Assembly: GCA_036365455.1 (NCBI GenBank) | Contig: JAWQUS010000019.1 | Span: 12,004,001 to 12,068,000, forward strand | DNA: 64,000 bases | Direction of reading: 5' to 3' | Origin: Macrosoma leucophasiata | Lineage: Eukaryota; Arthropoda; Insecta; Lepidoptera; Hedylidae | Shown here: one piece after another, positions 1-10,355 of the stretch | How the letters are laid out: each line of letters starts with the position of its first letter | How positions within the stretch are numbered: the first letter of the stretch is position 1 | Program-made: the position numbers and the translations under genes | Notes under the pieces: generated by a model | What the model saw: only the letters and a program-made list of their open reading frames with translations | Databases searched by the model: none | What the model was told of the DNA's origin: nothing

Positions 1-178
1 CCATGACCATAAATAGGTCGAGTTCTGTCTGATGGTGGGGTCAAAAGTCTTAGGAATCGGCGTGCATGTATGAAGAGAATGATGAAGGTAAACGAGGTAC
101 GAGAGGTTTGTCAGGACCGGGATATCTGGCGCTCTACACTCTCTGCCTACCTCGTTAGGGACCTGGCGTGTAGATACA
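1..178 (+). repeat. Family E repeat copy, cut by window start
   Basis: Similar over most of its length to 42770-42975 on this strand and 56065-56240 on the other strand. Shared landmarks are 'gatggtggggtcaaaagtc', 'catgtatgaagagaatgatg' and 'gatatctggcg', ending near 'tagggacctggcg'. The 3' end has the same kind of 'ccctaacggggtaggcaga' string (complement) as family B. I infer a SINE or LINE 3' tail. It has no open frame of note. Confidence 0.7.
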
Positions 179-584
179 TAATATTACTAAAATATTTATA
201 TACCGCCCTCATTTTGATCAAATATTATATACTTATAGTCATACGTAATCCTAATAATGGTTCCGTTTCTTCCTTTATGTGATACGGGACCTTTCAAATC
301 CCTGCCGGTGCAACAGCACTCACACTGTACACAAATTCAAAAAATTCTGGTTTCTAAATAGTCGCAGACATATTTTGAAAAAAAAAAAACGCGAATAACC
401 TTCGTTGGAATGAAGTTGAACATATTTGATAGTTCCTAGTTCCTGTTGTATTGTTCACGTAAAAATTGACAAAAAATCAAGTACATAAATCTATTATTTA
501 TTTAGACTTTTGTGTATATAAGGCGGGCTTATGAAACTCGTAATAATTATGGTATTCTCTGCCAGCTATAAGCTCTACTTTTGC
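179..584. other. Unassigned AT-rich stretch
   Basis: AT-rich sequence with a short A-run near 380. I see no coding frame, terminal repeats or similarity to other parts of the window. Confidence 0.4.
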
Positions 585-870
585 TGGTGGTAGAACTCCA
601 GTGACGCAGCTCGCGGGCGTTGGCACCACCGTGTAAACCTAATATACTTGCCGCTAAATGGTAGTGTTTAGCACTATCGTATTCCGGTCAGGTGGTAATG
701 TACGGCCCTGTTATTTCCAGCACTGAGGCATAATACTTTAGGTCTCAGGAGTGGTGATAGCGTATCTGCATTTTGACCTTAGTCTTTGTGTGGGTGTCTA
801 TAGGCTGCAGTCATCATTTAACATCAATGTGAACTGCGTGGTAATTTGCCACTTCCATTACATAAAAAAT
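585..870 (+). mobile_element. Family A SINE-like element, near full length
   Basis: Starts at 'gctggtggtagaactccag' and runs through the family landmarks: 'ccgctaaatggtagtg', 'atcgtattccggtcaggtgg', 'gcagtcatcatttaacatc', then 'gccacttccattacataaaaaa'-type tail. The A-rich tail and the 'cacttaacatca...ctgc...tgtttgcc' 3' segment resemble CR1/Jockey-type LINE tails in Lepidoptera, so I infer a LINE-mobilised SINE. It has no recognisable tRNA boxes. Confidence 0.75.
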
Positions 871-1094
871 CTAACCTCAGGAATTATTAATTTATCTGTC
901 GAAGAATCAAATTACCGTTCATGATACATTTAATTTTGAAAATCAATGAAATTAAAATTATAAATATATGAATATTTACTATTTTTTATAAATTTGTTGG
1001 CAGCGCATGACGATGATAGTGCACTAGTTCAAGTAGTGCGTTACGCCCAGTGATATACTGTAATTTCTCATAATTTTGCATTATTGAATATAAT

Positions 1095-1415
1095 TATCAT
1101 ATGTATATACATATCTATACAAATAAATAAAATTGGAGTGTCTGTTTCTAATGTAAAAATAACCGCTTTTAACTTAATGCGTATGTATGTATATACGGTA
1201 CATAATAATATACCAAAACAACATTATCACAATTTTTGTCTGTCTGTCTGTTTGTTGGGGCTAATCGCGGAAACGGCTCTACCGTTTTATACGGAACTTT
1301 GACTGGATTATAGCTTATGTAATAAGGAGTAACTTAGGCTCCTTTTATATTAGCTGCTGACTTCGTCCAGGTAGATACTGAACAATCATGAATTCACACG
1401 CGAAGTCGCGGGCAC
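1095..1415 (-). repeat. Family F repeat copy
   Basis: On the minus strand it runs from the 'cccgcgacttcg' block (complement near 1390-1410), through 'taaggagtaac' and a 'gacagacagacag' stretch, to 'ccaattttatttatttgta' near 1100-1135. It has the same layout as 2822-3190, 5435-5733 and 61935-62282. The motif is extremely widespread in lepidopteran genomes; it is non-coding. Confidence 0.75.
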
Positions 1416-1444
1416 AGATAACTTAAAAAAAAATGTATGGTTTT

Positions 1445-1705
1445 TAACTGCGTCAGTAGGCTAGTGGTAGCAGATCAGTAATACAACGCTGGGGTTCGAT
1501 TTGGAGGCAATAAGAGACAAAGACTTTTTTTTCGGATTTATTCATTTTTTTAAAGTTTACCAGTATCTCGAAGTTTGGTAATGTGCCCGGAGATGTCAGC
1601 AGGCTCGCCACTTGTTACATGGTCTAAAACGTAATCGGCGAATCGTGGGTGTTTGAATATGTGCGTTTACCTCTGTCTACCCCTTGAGGAATAACAGGCG
1701 TTGAG
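1445..1705 (+). mobile_element. Family B tRNA-derived SINE, diverged full copy
   Basis: The head contains a degenerate A box ('ggctagtggtagcag') and B box ('ggggttcgatttgg'). The body has 'cctcgaagtttggtaatg', 'ggagatgtcagcaggctcgcc' and 'cgaatcgtgggtgtt', and the tail has 'accccttgaggaataacaggcg'. Order and spacing match the minus-strand copies at 18722-19035, 48595-48935 and 63605-63918. Confidence 0.7.
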
Positions 1706-2084
1706 TTGCTTTTTATTTTGGATCTCAACACATAAATTTCGATAATATTACCGAGGGAAAATCTTTCAGACGCCGCGGCAAACAATAATTAAAATCACAC
1801 TGAGTATTCAAGCAAATTAAAAAGATTTAAATATAAAATTTTGACAGGACTGTGATTTAAACTTAAGTTTCAGAACTGTCCTTGGGTGATTAATTGTCGT
1901 CGGATAATCAAAATCGGATGATTAACAACTCTTCGGATGAATTTAAGATTTAAATCTCCTTTGTATTTTGATTGAGTTTGTAAAATGTTTGTTACAATTT
2001 TAAGCATCGCTTAGTTTATATTGAGTTGAAAAGTCTGTGTCTGAAGGACGGTGAGTAATTACATTGTACACTATTCAAAAAAGC
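1706..2084. other. Unassigned AT-rich stretch
   Basis: I see no gene, palindrome or similarity to other parts of the window here. Confidence 0.4.
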
Positions 2085-2160
2085 GTCGGGTCGTGATGAC
2101 CCAATCGCTATCTAGTGGAGGAGAACTCTTCCACTAGTATAGTCAGTCAACCGAACAATT
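2085..2160 (+). repeat. Family L repeat fragment
   Basis: 'gggtcgtgatgaccc', 'ggagaactcttccactag' and 'cagtcaaccgaacaattg' match the order at 4875-4990 and 23765-23878. It abuts a family A copy in opposite orientation. Confidence 0.55.
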
Positions 2161-2169
2161 GTGATCAAC

Positions 2170-2402
2170 CAATTTTTTTATGATATAAATGTGGCAAATA
2201 TGCATGCAGTTCACATTGATGTTAAGTGATGACTGCAGAGATACCCACACAAAGACCAGAGGACAAAATGCAGATGTATTACCAGATGGTAATGTATGTA
2301 CCCGTAATAATGAATAATGTAACCGGAACACGATAGTGCTGAACCCTACCATTTAAAGGCAGATAGATTAAGTAATGCAGTGCTGCTTACGCTCTCGAGC
2401 GT
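2170..2402 (-). mobile_element. Family A SINE-like element, inverted
   Basis: The poly-A side is at 2173 (T-run) and the 5' side near 2402. 'gcatgcagttcacattgatg', 'gatgactgcag' and 'cacgatagtgctgaaccctaccatt' are the family landmarks in complement. An internal insertion-like 'aataatgaataatg' is seen near 2305. Confidence 0.7.
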
Positions 2403-2516
2403 AAATTCACCATACCTACAATTTATGTACATAATTTGATATGGAACTTTATCTTTATTTTCCAATTCAACATTCATGTTGGAAAATACATCACTTATAT
2501 TAGAATTTATAATCAT

Positions 2517-2612
2517 CATGAAGGAGATGTTGCGAGCTCTGGTTCGTACACGTCCTCAAAAAATAAGTAAACTAAAGAAGAATCCGAAATAAATACAATT
2601 AATTTATTCAAG
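2517..2612 (+). repeat. Family I terminal fragment
   Basis: Begins 'aaggagatgttgcgagctc' and continues through 'cctcaaaaaataagtaaac' and 'aagaagaatccgaaa'. It corresponds to the complement of 37020-37122, one end of the repeat that hosts the large transposon. A family F copy follows immediately. Confidence 0.65.
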
Positions 2613-2790
2613 ACTAGATGTGCCCGCGACTTCGTCCACGTGAGAAAAAATAGGATTGTTCAGTATCTACCCGGACGAAGTCGTGGGCGCAGCTAGTATA
2701 AATGTAGCCTAACTTACTCCTTATTACATCAGCTATCTGCCAGTGAAAGTCCCGTCAAAATCGGAGACGCTCAAAATTCTATTTATTTGT
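2613..2790 (+). repeat. Family F repeat, partial
   Basis: 'gcccgcgacttcgtccacg' near 2625, then a second inverted piece of the same motif ('ggacgaagtcgtgggcgcag') near 2675. This gives a short hairpin-like arrangement that is repeated at 5443-5513. Confidence 0.65.
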
Positions 2791-2792
2791 AT

Positions 2793-2821
2793 ATAGGTAT
2801 GTATGTATGTATGTATGTATG
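2793..2821 (+). repeat. (TATG)n microsatellite
   Basis: Perfect tetranucleotide run separating two family F pieces. A shorter related run lies at about 2913-2943. Confidence 0.9.
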
Positions 2822-3190
2822 GAGATAAAAGTAGCCTAAGTTACTCCTTATTACATCAGCTACCTACCCATGGAAGTCCAGTCAAAGTCGGATATACTCC
2901 AGTTCTACTTATATGTATGTATGTATATATATTATGTATGTATAGATGTTTGGAGATAAAAGTAGCCTGAGTCTCCTTATCACATCGGCTATCTGCCAGT
3001 GAAAGTCCCGTCAAAATCGGTAGAGCCGTTCCCAAGATTAGCCCCGCCAAGCAGACAGACAGACAGACAAAAATTGTAAAAAATGTTGTTTTGGTATATG
3101 TACCGTGTATACATACATATGCATTTAGTAAAAAGCGGTTATTTTAATATTACAACTAGACACTCAAATTTTATTTATTTGTATAGATTT
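2822..3190 (+). repeat. Family F repeat copy
   Basis: 'gtagcctaagttactcc' near 2830, 'cagtgaaagtcccgtcaaaatcgg' near 2996, a 'agacagacagacagac' run and 'ttgttttggtatatgta' end this copy. Two starts of the same segment (2830 and 2958) suggest an internal partial duplication. Confidence 0.65.
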
Positions 3191-3848
3191 ATGATAGAAG
3201 GTAATATACAACATAAGACCTAAAAATTCTGTGAAAATTTTAAACGTCTACTTGCTACCGTTATTATTATCGAGCAAAAAATATACGAAAAAAAACACGG
3301 TTATTTTATGCCCCCTTGGACCCCTTCACATTTTCATTTTCTTATTTTTAGTTATTAATTTTGTAGCGGTATCAGAAATACATAATTTGTGAAAATGTTA
3401 GCTTTCTAGCTATCACTATTTATGAGATACAGGCTGGTGACAGACAGACGGAGGGACGGACAGACAGACAGACAGCGCAGGATTAGTTATCCGTAGGGTC
3501 CGTTTTTACATTTTAGGTACGAAACCCCCTAAAAGATAGAACTAAGATACAGAAAAGCTTAAAAATATTTAATATGATTCTTAAAATTGACATTACTTTT
3601 TTATTTCTGAATTATTCCATGTGAATCGGACATGAAACAAACACTCAATGTTAATTGAAACTTATTCAAATAAGATGTTTCTGATATTAGCGTGCACAAC
3701 ACACAAACAGACATTTTTCCGGGATAAAAAGTACCCAGTGTTGTGCGCCAAAGGTTAAAGTATAATCATACTAAGTTTCATTGAAATCGGACTGGTAATT
3801 TTTCTGTGATGCTTGAACAGACAGACAGACAGACAGACAGACAGATAA

Positions 3849-3879
<31 letters not shown>

Positions 3880-4008
3880 AAATTTTTTCTTATCATATAT
3901 TTGTGTTCGGTATCGATCTAGTAACAACCCCTGGTATTTATTTTTTCAATATTTTTAATGTACAGAATTTAAATTTCTACAGTTTTATTATAAGTATAGA
4001 ATATATTT
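3191..4008. repeat. Family G/H composite repeat, copy 1
   Basis: Aligns by eye with 25845-26720. Both contain 'acataagacctaaaaattc', 'gtccgtttttac' followed by an 'acccta' block, 'acttttttatttctgaa', (CAGA)n and 'gtgttcggtatcgatctag', and end with 'ttattataagtatag'. (CAGA)n runs lie at about 3815-3880. No coding capacity is seen. Confidence 0.7.
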
Positions 4009-4396
4009 TATAGTTACAACCACATTTAATTCAAACGATTTTATCATTTTCGACTATGTAAAACATGGCGGCGATACAGCCGACACTTGGCATCAATCGA
4101 TTTCGATAGTATTTAGAAAATAATACTTTTTTCTCCAAGTACTAATACTATATGTATTAGTACTCATCAAAATACAATTAAAAAAAGGAAAATGTCAAAA
4201 TGACATCGCCTGCCATATTCGCCATGTTGGTTTTGAGTTGCAATTCTAAATGCAAATAATATTTTGTAACTGCAAACGAAGCTAAGTAAGTGAAAATATG
4301 CAGTAAAAAACGTTTTTATATTAATTTTACCTGTTTAATGATATTATGTACAATAAATGGCCGGAGGTCCATACATTTTTGCAACATCTCCTTTAG
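4009..4396 (-). repeat. Family I repeat copy without the large insert
   Basis: On the minus strand it starts 'aaaggagatgttgc' (4383-4396) and continues through 'tgtatggacctccgg', 'ctttgtttgcagttac'-like sequence and 'atactatcgaaatcgatt', ending near 'ttgaattaaatgtggtt'. It gives the unoccupied counterpart of the site disrupted at 30704/36890. The distal end abuts family G/H. Confidence 0.65.
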
Positions 4397-4874
4397 ATCA
4401 CTGAGTTATGTGTGTCAAATTTTACTCAACCGACATAGTCCTTTCGAAGGAAACTGGTTGTGACCGTCGGATTAATAAACAGACAGATGCATTATCAATT
4501 TCATTAAAGCCCCGTTTTGTAATTTTGACGTATCAAACCCTAAAAAAAAGTCGTGAAAATAGGTTTTCTGTCTCAAACTTCTCAAGTCCATAACTAAGAG
4601 TAATAAAACAAAATTAATTACCCCTGTTTTAATTCATCACATTTCCAGCAAAATACTTGCACAGTTTTCTCACGTTGGTCATTAATTTTTACCGTAATCG
4701 CCTAGAAAACGGCACAAAACGGCCTCGGGTGGAATTAATGAGGGTAGTCTGTACTATTTGAATATTAACGGTCACATTTCAATTATACTCACCCTGTTTA
4801 TTCTTGTTGGTTTTGTTTATAGTTTTGTGTTCTATTGTTGATTAAATTGTGTTGTTTACTTAAAGTAAATTAAG
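4397..4874. other. Unassigned stretch
   Basis: No long frame and no terminal repeats. The 'aaccctaaaaaaaagtcgtg' near 4540 resembles repeat 3' ends but I cannot assign it. Confidence 0.35.
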
Positions 4875-5097
4875 TCGCTGGCGTTGGGACGTGACGACCC
4901 TACCGCCCTAGTGGAAGAATTTTCTTCTATTGGAAGAGAATTCTTCCATAAATGCAGTCAGTCGAACGAACAATGGCGGTCAACCCGTTCCAATGGGGCG
5001 GTAGTAAATTAAATAAAACAAGACGGGCAGCAGCGTCTTTTGATAAAACTACCGCTAATGCAATCGCCAATCCGCATGCCAAGCATGGCAATAATGG
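4875..5097 (+). repeat. Family L repeat copy
   Basis: 'gggacgtgacgaccctaccgcc', 'ggaagagaattcttcca', 'cagtcagtcgaacgaacaatgg' and 'ttccaatggggcggtagta'. It is the longest copy in the window; others are at 2085, 23765, 26900 and 37140 (minus). Confidence 0.6.
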
Positions 5098-5173
5098 CAC
5101 ATATAGGCTGCAGTCATCACTTAACATCAATGTGAACTGCATGCTTGTTTGCCACTTCCATAACATAAAAAAA
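5098..5173 (+). mobile_element. Family A 3' tail fragment
   Basis: Only the last 75 bases of the element ('aggctgcagtcatcacttaac' onward) followed by an A-run. It is fused to family L as at 2160. Confidence 0.7.
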
Positions 5174-5434
5174 AAACATTCTACAAGAGTTTATTACAGC
5201 GCCTATTGACTCGCGTGATAAGGGATAGTAAAAGTATATTCACAAATATATATGTCATTACACATATATAACTATTTCTAATACCTATGTTAGTTCAATT
5301 TCAAATATCTTTGCCAAGAGACAATAGCGTGACAATGTACTATTGTTTGATTATAGTGAATTCTAGCTGCAATTTAGTTTTGAATTTAGAAACTATTTTA
5401 AGTGTTAAATAAAGAACGATGTACATAAATATAC
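5174..5434. other. Unassigned AT-rich stretch
   Basis: Nothing recognised. Confidence 0.35.
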
Positions 5435-5733
5435 TAGCTGTGCCCGCGACTTCGTCCGCGTGAGAATTTATGATTTTTCAGAACCTACCCGGACGAAGTC
5501 GTGGGCGCAGCTGGTATAAAAGTAGCCTAAGTTACTCCTCATTAAAAAGGCTGCCTGCCAGTGAAATTCCCGTCAAAATCGGTCCAGCCGTTCCCAACAT
5601 TAGCCCCGCCAAACATACAGACAGACAAAAATTGTAAAAAATGTTGTTTTGGTATATGTACCGTGTACATACATTTGCATTTAGTAAAAAGCGGTTATTT
5701 TTATATTACAAACAGACACTCCAATTTTATTCA
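5435..5733 (+). repeat. Family F repeat copy, target of the Penelope-like insertion
   Basis: 'gcccgcgacttcgtccgcgtg' near 5441, 'gtagcctaagttactcc' near 5522, and the 3' part 'gacactccaattttattca'. Its end contains the 14-bp sequence that is repeated at the far side of the Penelope-like pair. Confidence 0.7.
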
Positions 5734-5747
5734 TTTGTATAGATATA
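5734..5747. repeat. Target-site duplication, left copy
   Basis: The 14 bases tttgtatagatata occur here and at 9034-9047, directly flanking the inverted Penelope-like pair. A length of 14 bp fits the variable duplications of this class. Confidence 0.7.
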
Positions 5748-5935
5748 TGATATGTTCTTAGGTTTTCGCGAGCTACACTCATTGAAATAAAATTATTTTT
5801 ACGGATTTATCTCGCGTATATTAAACTAAAATGATTTTTAAAATCAACCCGACGTTTCGGTCGCTTTTCAGCTTCCGTGGTCCCGGGCAGACTGAGGTGA
5901 CATTTGTCTGACAGAAGTTTGAAAATTATATGTAG

Positions 5936-7578
5936 CTACCTCCATCGATTTCGTAAACGCCTTGCGTAGCGTTCAGGATTAACACAATAATTACTTATGG
6001 TATCTTGAGGTCTTGCAGACTGCTGCGGCTGGGATTTAATCTTGCTAAGTATGGGATCCCATGATGTTGATAATCGACATCCATCTTCTCTATTGAAATT
6101 TGGGTGTTTTTTAATTTCAATAGCCTCGCGTACCATTCGTGGAATGGGTTTGTGTTCTCTAGCGAGTATTTGAATTTTATCAAACCGGATGTAATGGTTT
6201 GGCTTATCCGCTATGTGTTCACAGACTGCAGACCTCCCTGTTCTTCGGTTTTTGACATCAGCAATGTGCTCTTTAACGCGGGTGGATACAGCTCTCTTCG
6301 TTTGACCAATATATGAGAGTCCACAATCACAATCTAATTTATAAATGCCAGAATTTTGTAATGGAATATTACTTTTAATGGGTCTTAAATACTGATGAAT
6401 CTTTTTATATGGTTTGAAAACTGTTTTAATGGAATTCTTTTTTAAAATGTTGCTGATTTTATCTGTGACACCCTTAACGTAAGGTAGTATGGCTGGTTGT
6501 CGTTCTACTGTAGGTGGTTTCACGCGGCCTCTGTGACGGACGGGTGGTACATGGAGCTTGTTGTTATGTAGCACCTGGCGTAGGTGCTTCAGCTCCCCCT
6601 GAAGATGGTGGTCGTCACAGATGCCTCGTGCTCTCTGAAATAGAGATGAGCCAACGGCAGATAAATGTGCCGGGTGATGGTGTGATTCACCATTAAGGTA
6701 CCTATCAGTATGGGTAGACTTCCTAAACACAGTGTGACTGAGTGTGTTATTGGTTTTTCTAATTAATAAAGTATCTAAGAAGGCTAATTTATTGTCCTGT
6801 TCCAATTCCATAGTGAATTTGATTTTATGGTGTATGGAATTGAGATGTGAAAGAAAAACAGAAACATTATTGCTATCCAATATGGTGAATGTGTCATCTA
6901 CATATCGTTTATAAATGCGAGGTGTTATGGTTGTAGTGCTCAGGGCTCTCTCCTCAAAGTCCTCCATGAATATATCGGCGACTATGGGAGAAACTGGGGA
7001 GCCCATGGCAACTCCGTCTATTTGTAGGTAGAATTCCCCATTCCACATTAGATAGCCAGATGTCAGGCACCATTCAAGTAGTTCTGCATATTGACGGGGC
7101 ATATTGTGAGCAATTAGCTTTCTTTTAACAATCTCGACACAATCCTTAACCGGTAAACATGTAAATAAGGATTCAACATCGAAGCTGACCATTGTTTCAT
7201 TTGCTGATAGTTGTAGATGTTTGACTTCAGCAATGAAACTGTATGAGTCTTTGACATACGCTCTAGTTTGTCCCCGCAGTGGTGAAAGTATCTGTGCCAC
7301 ATGTTTTGCCAATTTGTAAGTTGGAGTGTCAATTTGACTAACTATGGGACGAAGGGGAGCGCCAGTCTTATGTATTTTAGGGAGCCCATACAGTTTGGGT
7401 GGCTTTGGACAAGCAGGTAAAAGTTTTGGTACGTCAAGATCCAATGAATATGAATATTTATGCAGTAAATCGGTAGTCTTTTTTAATATACTAGAGGTGG
7501 GGTCTTTGTTTACCTTTTTATATGTGCTTTCATCCGATAACAGCGATAAGATTTTATCATTGTAGTCTGACGTGTCCA
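5936..7578 (-). CDS. Penelope-like reverse transcriptase with GIY-YIG endonuclease, 5'-truncated
   Basis: About 549 residues in an unbroken frame. It has the RT-related 'YGLPKIHK' at about residue 66, FDVESLF at 135-141, the long palm motif GVAMGSPVSP at 191-200 and the catalytic YVDD at 228-231. A C-terminal GIY-YIG nuclease follows, with GIY at 413-415, YIG at 425-427 and the linker cysteines CDCG between them. RT N-terminal sequence is missing: the apparent start codon near 7585 comes from the neighbouring inverted copy, so the frame is a truncated insertion. The family copies its RNA by target-primed reverse transcription in the nucleus. The uninterrupted frame suggests recent insertion. 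It differs from the plus copy at one visible residue (Cys here, Trp there, in 'REDG[C/W]RLS'). Confidence 0.88.
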
Positions 7579-8928
7579 TCACCACTGCGGGGACAAACTA
7601 GAGCGTATGTCAAAGACTCATACAGTTTCATTGCTGAAGTCAAACATCTACAACTATCAGCAAATGAAACAATGGTCAGCTTCGATGTTGAATCCTTATT
7701 TACATGTTTACCGGTTAAGGATTGTGTCGAGATTGTTAAAAGAAAGCTAATTGCTCACAATATGCCCCGTCAATATGCAGAACTACTTGAATGGTGCCTG
7801 ACATCTGGCTATCTAATGTGGAATGGGGAATTCTACCTACAAATAGACGGAGTTGCCATGGGCTCCCCAGTTTCTCCCATAGTCGCCGATATATTCATGG
7901 AGGACTTTGAGGAGAGAGCCCTGAGCACTACAACCATAACACCTCGCATTTATAAACGATATGTAGATGACACATTCACCATATTGGATAGCAATAATGT
8001 TTCTGTTTTTCTTTCACATCTCAATTCCATACACCATAAAATCAAATTCACTATGGAATTGGAACAGGACAATAAATTAGCCTTCTTAGATACTTTATTA
8101 ATTAGAAAAACCAATAACACACTCAGTCACACTGTGTTTAGGAAGTCTACCCATACTGATAGGTACCTTAATGGTGAATCACACCATCACCCGGCACATT
8201 TATCTGCCGTTGGCTCATCTCTATTTCAGAGAGCACGAGGCATCTGTGACGACCACCATCTTCAGGGGGAGCTGAAGCACCTACGCCAGGTGCTACATAA
8301 CAACAAGCTCCATGTACCACCCGTCCGTCACAGAGGCCGCGTGAAACCACCTACAGTAGAACGACAACCAGCCATACTACCTTACGTTAAGGGTGTCACA
8401 GATAAAATCAGCAACATTTTAAAAAAGAATTCCATTAAAACAGTTTTCAAACCATATAAAAAGATTCATCAGTATTTAAGACCCATTAAAAGTAATATTC
8501 CATTACAAAATTCTGGCATTTATAAATTAGATTGTGATTGTGGACTCTCATATATTGGTCAAACGAAGAGAGCTGTATCCACCCGCGTTAAAGAGCACAT
8601 TGCTGATGTCAAAAACCGAAGAACAGGGAGGTCTGCAGTCTGTGAACACATAGCGGATAAGCCAAACCATTACATCCGGTTTGATAAAATTCAAATACTC
8701 GCTAGAGAACACAAACCCATTCCACGAATGGTACGCGAGGCTATTGAAATTAAAAAACACCCAAATTTCAATAGAGAAGATGGATGGCGATTATCAACAT
8801 CATGGGATCCCATACTTAGCAAGATTAAATCCCAGCCGCAGCAGTCTGCAAGACCTCAAGATACCATAAGTAATTATTGTGTTAATCCTGAACGCTACGC
8901 AAGGCGTTTACGAAATCGATGGAGGTAG
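7579..8928 (+). pseudogene. Penelope-like RT/GIY-YIG, inverted and shorter copy
   Basis: Same protein from 'SPLRGQTRAYVKD' to the end 'ARRLRNRWR', so it has lost about 100 more N-terminal residues than the minus copy. It keeps FDVESLF, GVAMGSPVSP, YVDD and the GIY-YIG domain with no stops. An open frame continues upstream to 7522, but that part is antisense to the minus copy and is not real coding sequence. It lacks its own start and is presumably a dead by-product of the insertion. Confidence 0.85.
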
Positions 8929-9033
8929 CTACATATAATTTTCAAACTTCTGTCAGACAAATGTCACCTCAGTCTGCCCGGGACCACGGAAGCTGAAAAG
9001 CGACCGAAACGTCGGGTTGATTTTAAAAATCAT

Positions 9034-9047
9034 TTTGTATAGATATA
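9034..9047. repeat. Target-site duplication, right copy
   Basis: Identical to 5734-5747. Confidence 0.7.
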
Positions 9048-9051
9048 GATG

Positions 9052-9312
9052 AAACTAGCTATCCCGGCAAACTTCGTATTGCCTCAGAACGAATCAAAGG
9101 TTTGATAGATACGGATTTTTTGTATGGGAAAATGAAATTGTGGTTTTCACTAAGTGTATATCCCTTCAATTTCTTCATATTTTCTTACCTTTTAAACCTT
9201 TCCTGGACTTCTGGACCAAAAATCATTCAAAACCAAAATTAGCCACATAGGTCCAGCCGTTCTCGAGTCTTAGCGAGACTAACGAACAGCAATTGATTTT
9301 TATATACAAGAT
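9052..9312 (+). repeat. Lepidopteran LINE-tail-like repeat
   Basis: Begins 'actagctatcccggcaaac' and ends 'gccgttctcgagtcttagcg...' with 'tttatatacaagat'. The layout of dispersed lepidopteran non-LTR 3' ends is recognisable: a conserved head, 'ccagccgtt', then a terminal AT motif. Confidence 0.5.
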
Positions 9313-9315
9313 AAA

Positions 9316-9560
9316 ATGTAACTTCACGCCTATAAGCCCCAAGGGGATAGGCAGAGGCTAATGCATGCATGTAAACACCCACGATCCACTAGTTAGGTTT
9401 TGACCCATATAACAGGTAGCCAACCTGTAGACATCACCGGGCATATTACCTTATTCTCGCGAAGTTTAGGATTTCACAGTTATCTTTGATAGCCCCCGAC
9501 CCGGGCATTAAACCTACGACTCCAGCGTTACTACGCTACTACGCAAATGGCCTACTACCA
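9316..9560 (-). mobile_element. Family B tRNA-derived SINE, inverted
   Basis: 'aacttcacgcctataagcccc', 'ggcagaggctaatgcatgcatg', 'caaacacccacgatcc' and 'gacatcaccgggcatattacc'. The head is degenerate: 'ccgacccgggcattaaaccta' replaces the usual B-box complement. Confidence 0.7.
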
Positions 9561-10012
9561 TCAGGCTACTGATGCAGTTGAAAGAAGGAATTGAAAATTC
9601 AAATTAAAAAATAATTTAATCTCTTGGAATTTTCTTGTGACAGGTCAAATTACAAATTTAAATAAATTAAAGCGAATAATAGCGAATAATTTGATGATTG
9701 ACATATCGGTTAAATTTTAATATTGCATTGATATTCATTAATAACTATTGGATTATTATTATAAGTCATTCACGCTCGATGCAAAAGTGTCCTTGTAGAC
9801 CAAATTGAAATATTTGATTATTTTTTTTTGTCATTATTTAAAATCACTTTTCGGATTCTAGAAATTGAACAAATGACTTCCAGGAAAAACACTTTAAATA
9901 AAATTAAGAAAGCAGTGGGTATGTATTCTAAACTTTTTTTCATGGCGACGTTTATATTACTTACCATCTACGAGTATGTAAACCTGTTAGCCACTTCATT
10001 CCATAAATAAAA
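9561..10012. other. Unassigned AT-rich stretch
   Basis: A 60-residue frame (9828-10010) is present but has no recognisable domain. Confidence 0.35.
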
Positions 10013-10275
10013 AAAGTCAAATTTTTCTTTCCATTTTTCTTTAAAATAAAATATATTTCACAAGCATGTGTTAATGCGAAATAATATAAAACAATTATTA
10101 AGGGTAAAAGCGACTTCTTTACGATATTCAATAAATTGAATAGTCTATTATATCGGTTGCCTAACTAGCATAGTTGAAAAATATGGTGTTTGTTATTGTT
10201 TGATATTATTTCGCATTAACACATGCTTGTGAAATATATTTTATTTTTAAAGAAAAATGGAAAGAAAAATTTGAC
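10013..10275. repeat. Inverted repeat, about 80-bp arms (family N body)
   Basis: Left arm 10013-10092 ('aagtcaaatttttctttcc' through 'ttaatgcgaaataatat') is complementary to 10197-10275. About 100 bp of unrelated sequence separates the arms. Only the right arm is attached to a tRNA-like head (10274-10347), so this may be two head-to-head partial SINE copies. Confidence 0.75.
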
Positions 10276-10347
10276 TTCAGGCGAGGCTCGAACTCGCGAC
10301 CTACTGGGAATCTAGTCCAGCCGCTCTTCCAATTGAGCTACTGAAGC
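10274..10347 (-). mobile_element. tRNA-like SINE head (family N)
   Basis: On the minus strand it folds as a tRNA cloverleaf: acceptor GCTTCAG against CTGAAGT, D stem GCTC/GAGC and T arm GCGAG-TTCGAGC-CTCGC, with A box 'tagctcaattggaagag' and B box 'gagttcgagcc'. The anticodon stem is imperfect and the 3' side runs straight into SINE body sequence. I therefore call it a SINE promoter head, not a working tRNA gene. A sibling is at 19862-19952. Confidence 0.65.
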
Positions 10348-10355
10348 CCTGCCCG

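Larger units (their letters stand above)
5748..9033. mobile_element. Inverted Penelope-like element pair (PLE)
   Basis: Two copies with their 3' ends outward. Arms 5828-7285 and 7579-9036 are both 1458 bp and differ very little; they are separated by 293 bp (7286-7578) belonging only to the longer minus copy. The left outer segment 5780-5830 ('ttgaaataaaattattttt' and 'cgcgtatattaaact') is the terminal repeat-like end and recurs at 16681-16760. The single pair of 14-bp flanking duplications argues that both copies inserted in one event, as is common for Penelope-type elements. Confidence 0.85.

Noticed and set aside
3815..3880. CRISPR-like array in CAGA-rich runs
   Set aside because: Simple tetranucleotide repeats with no spacers; the genome is eukaryotic.
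7522..7578. N-terminal extension of the plus-strand Penelope-like protein
   Set aside because: This segment is antisense to the minus copy across the inversion junction.
8978..9020. Hammerhead ribozyme in the Penelope-like end
   Set aside because: Such ribozymes are known in this class, and 'gctgaaaagcgaccgaaacg' resembles a core, but the CUGANGA box is altered and stem II would be too short. Not supported by eye.
10274..10347. Functional tRNA gene
   Set aside because: The anticodon stem is imperfect and the 3' side continues into SINE body with no Pol III terminator at the right place. A diverged sibling exists at 19862-19952.
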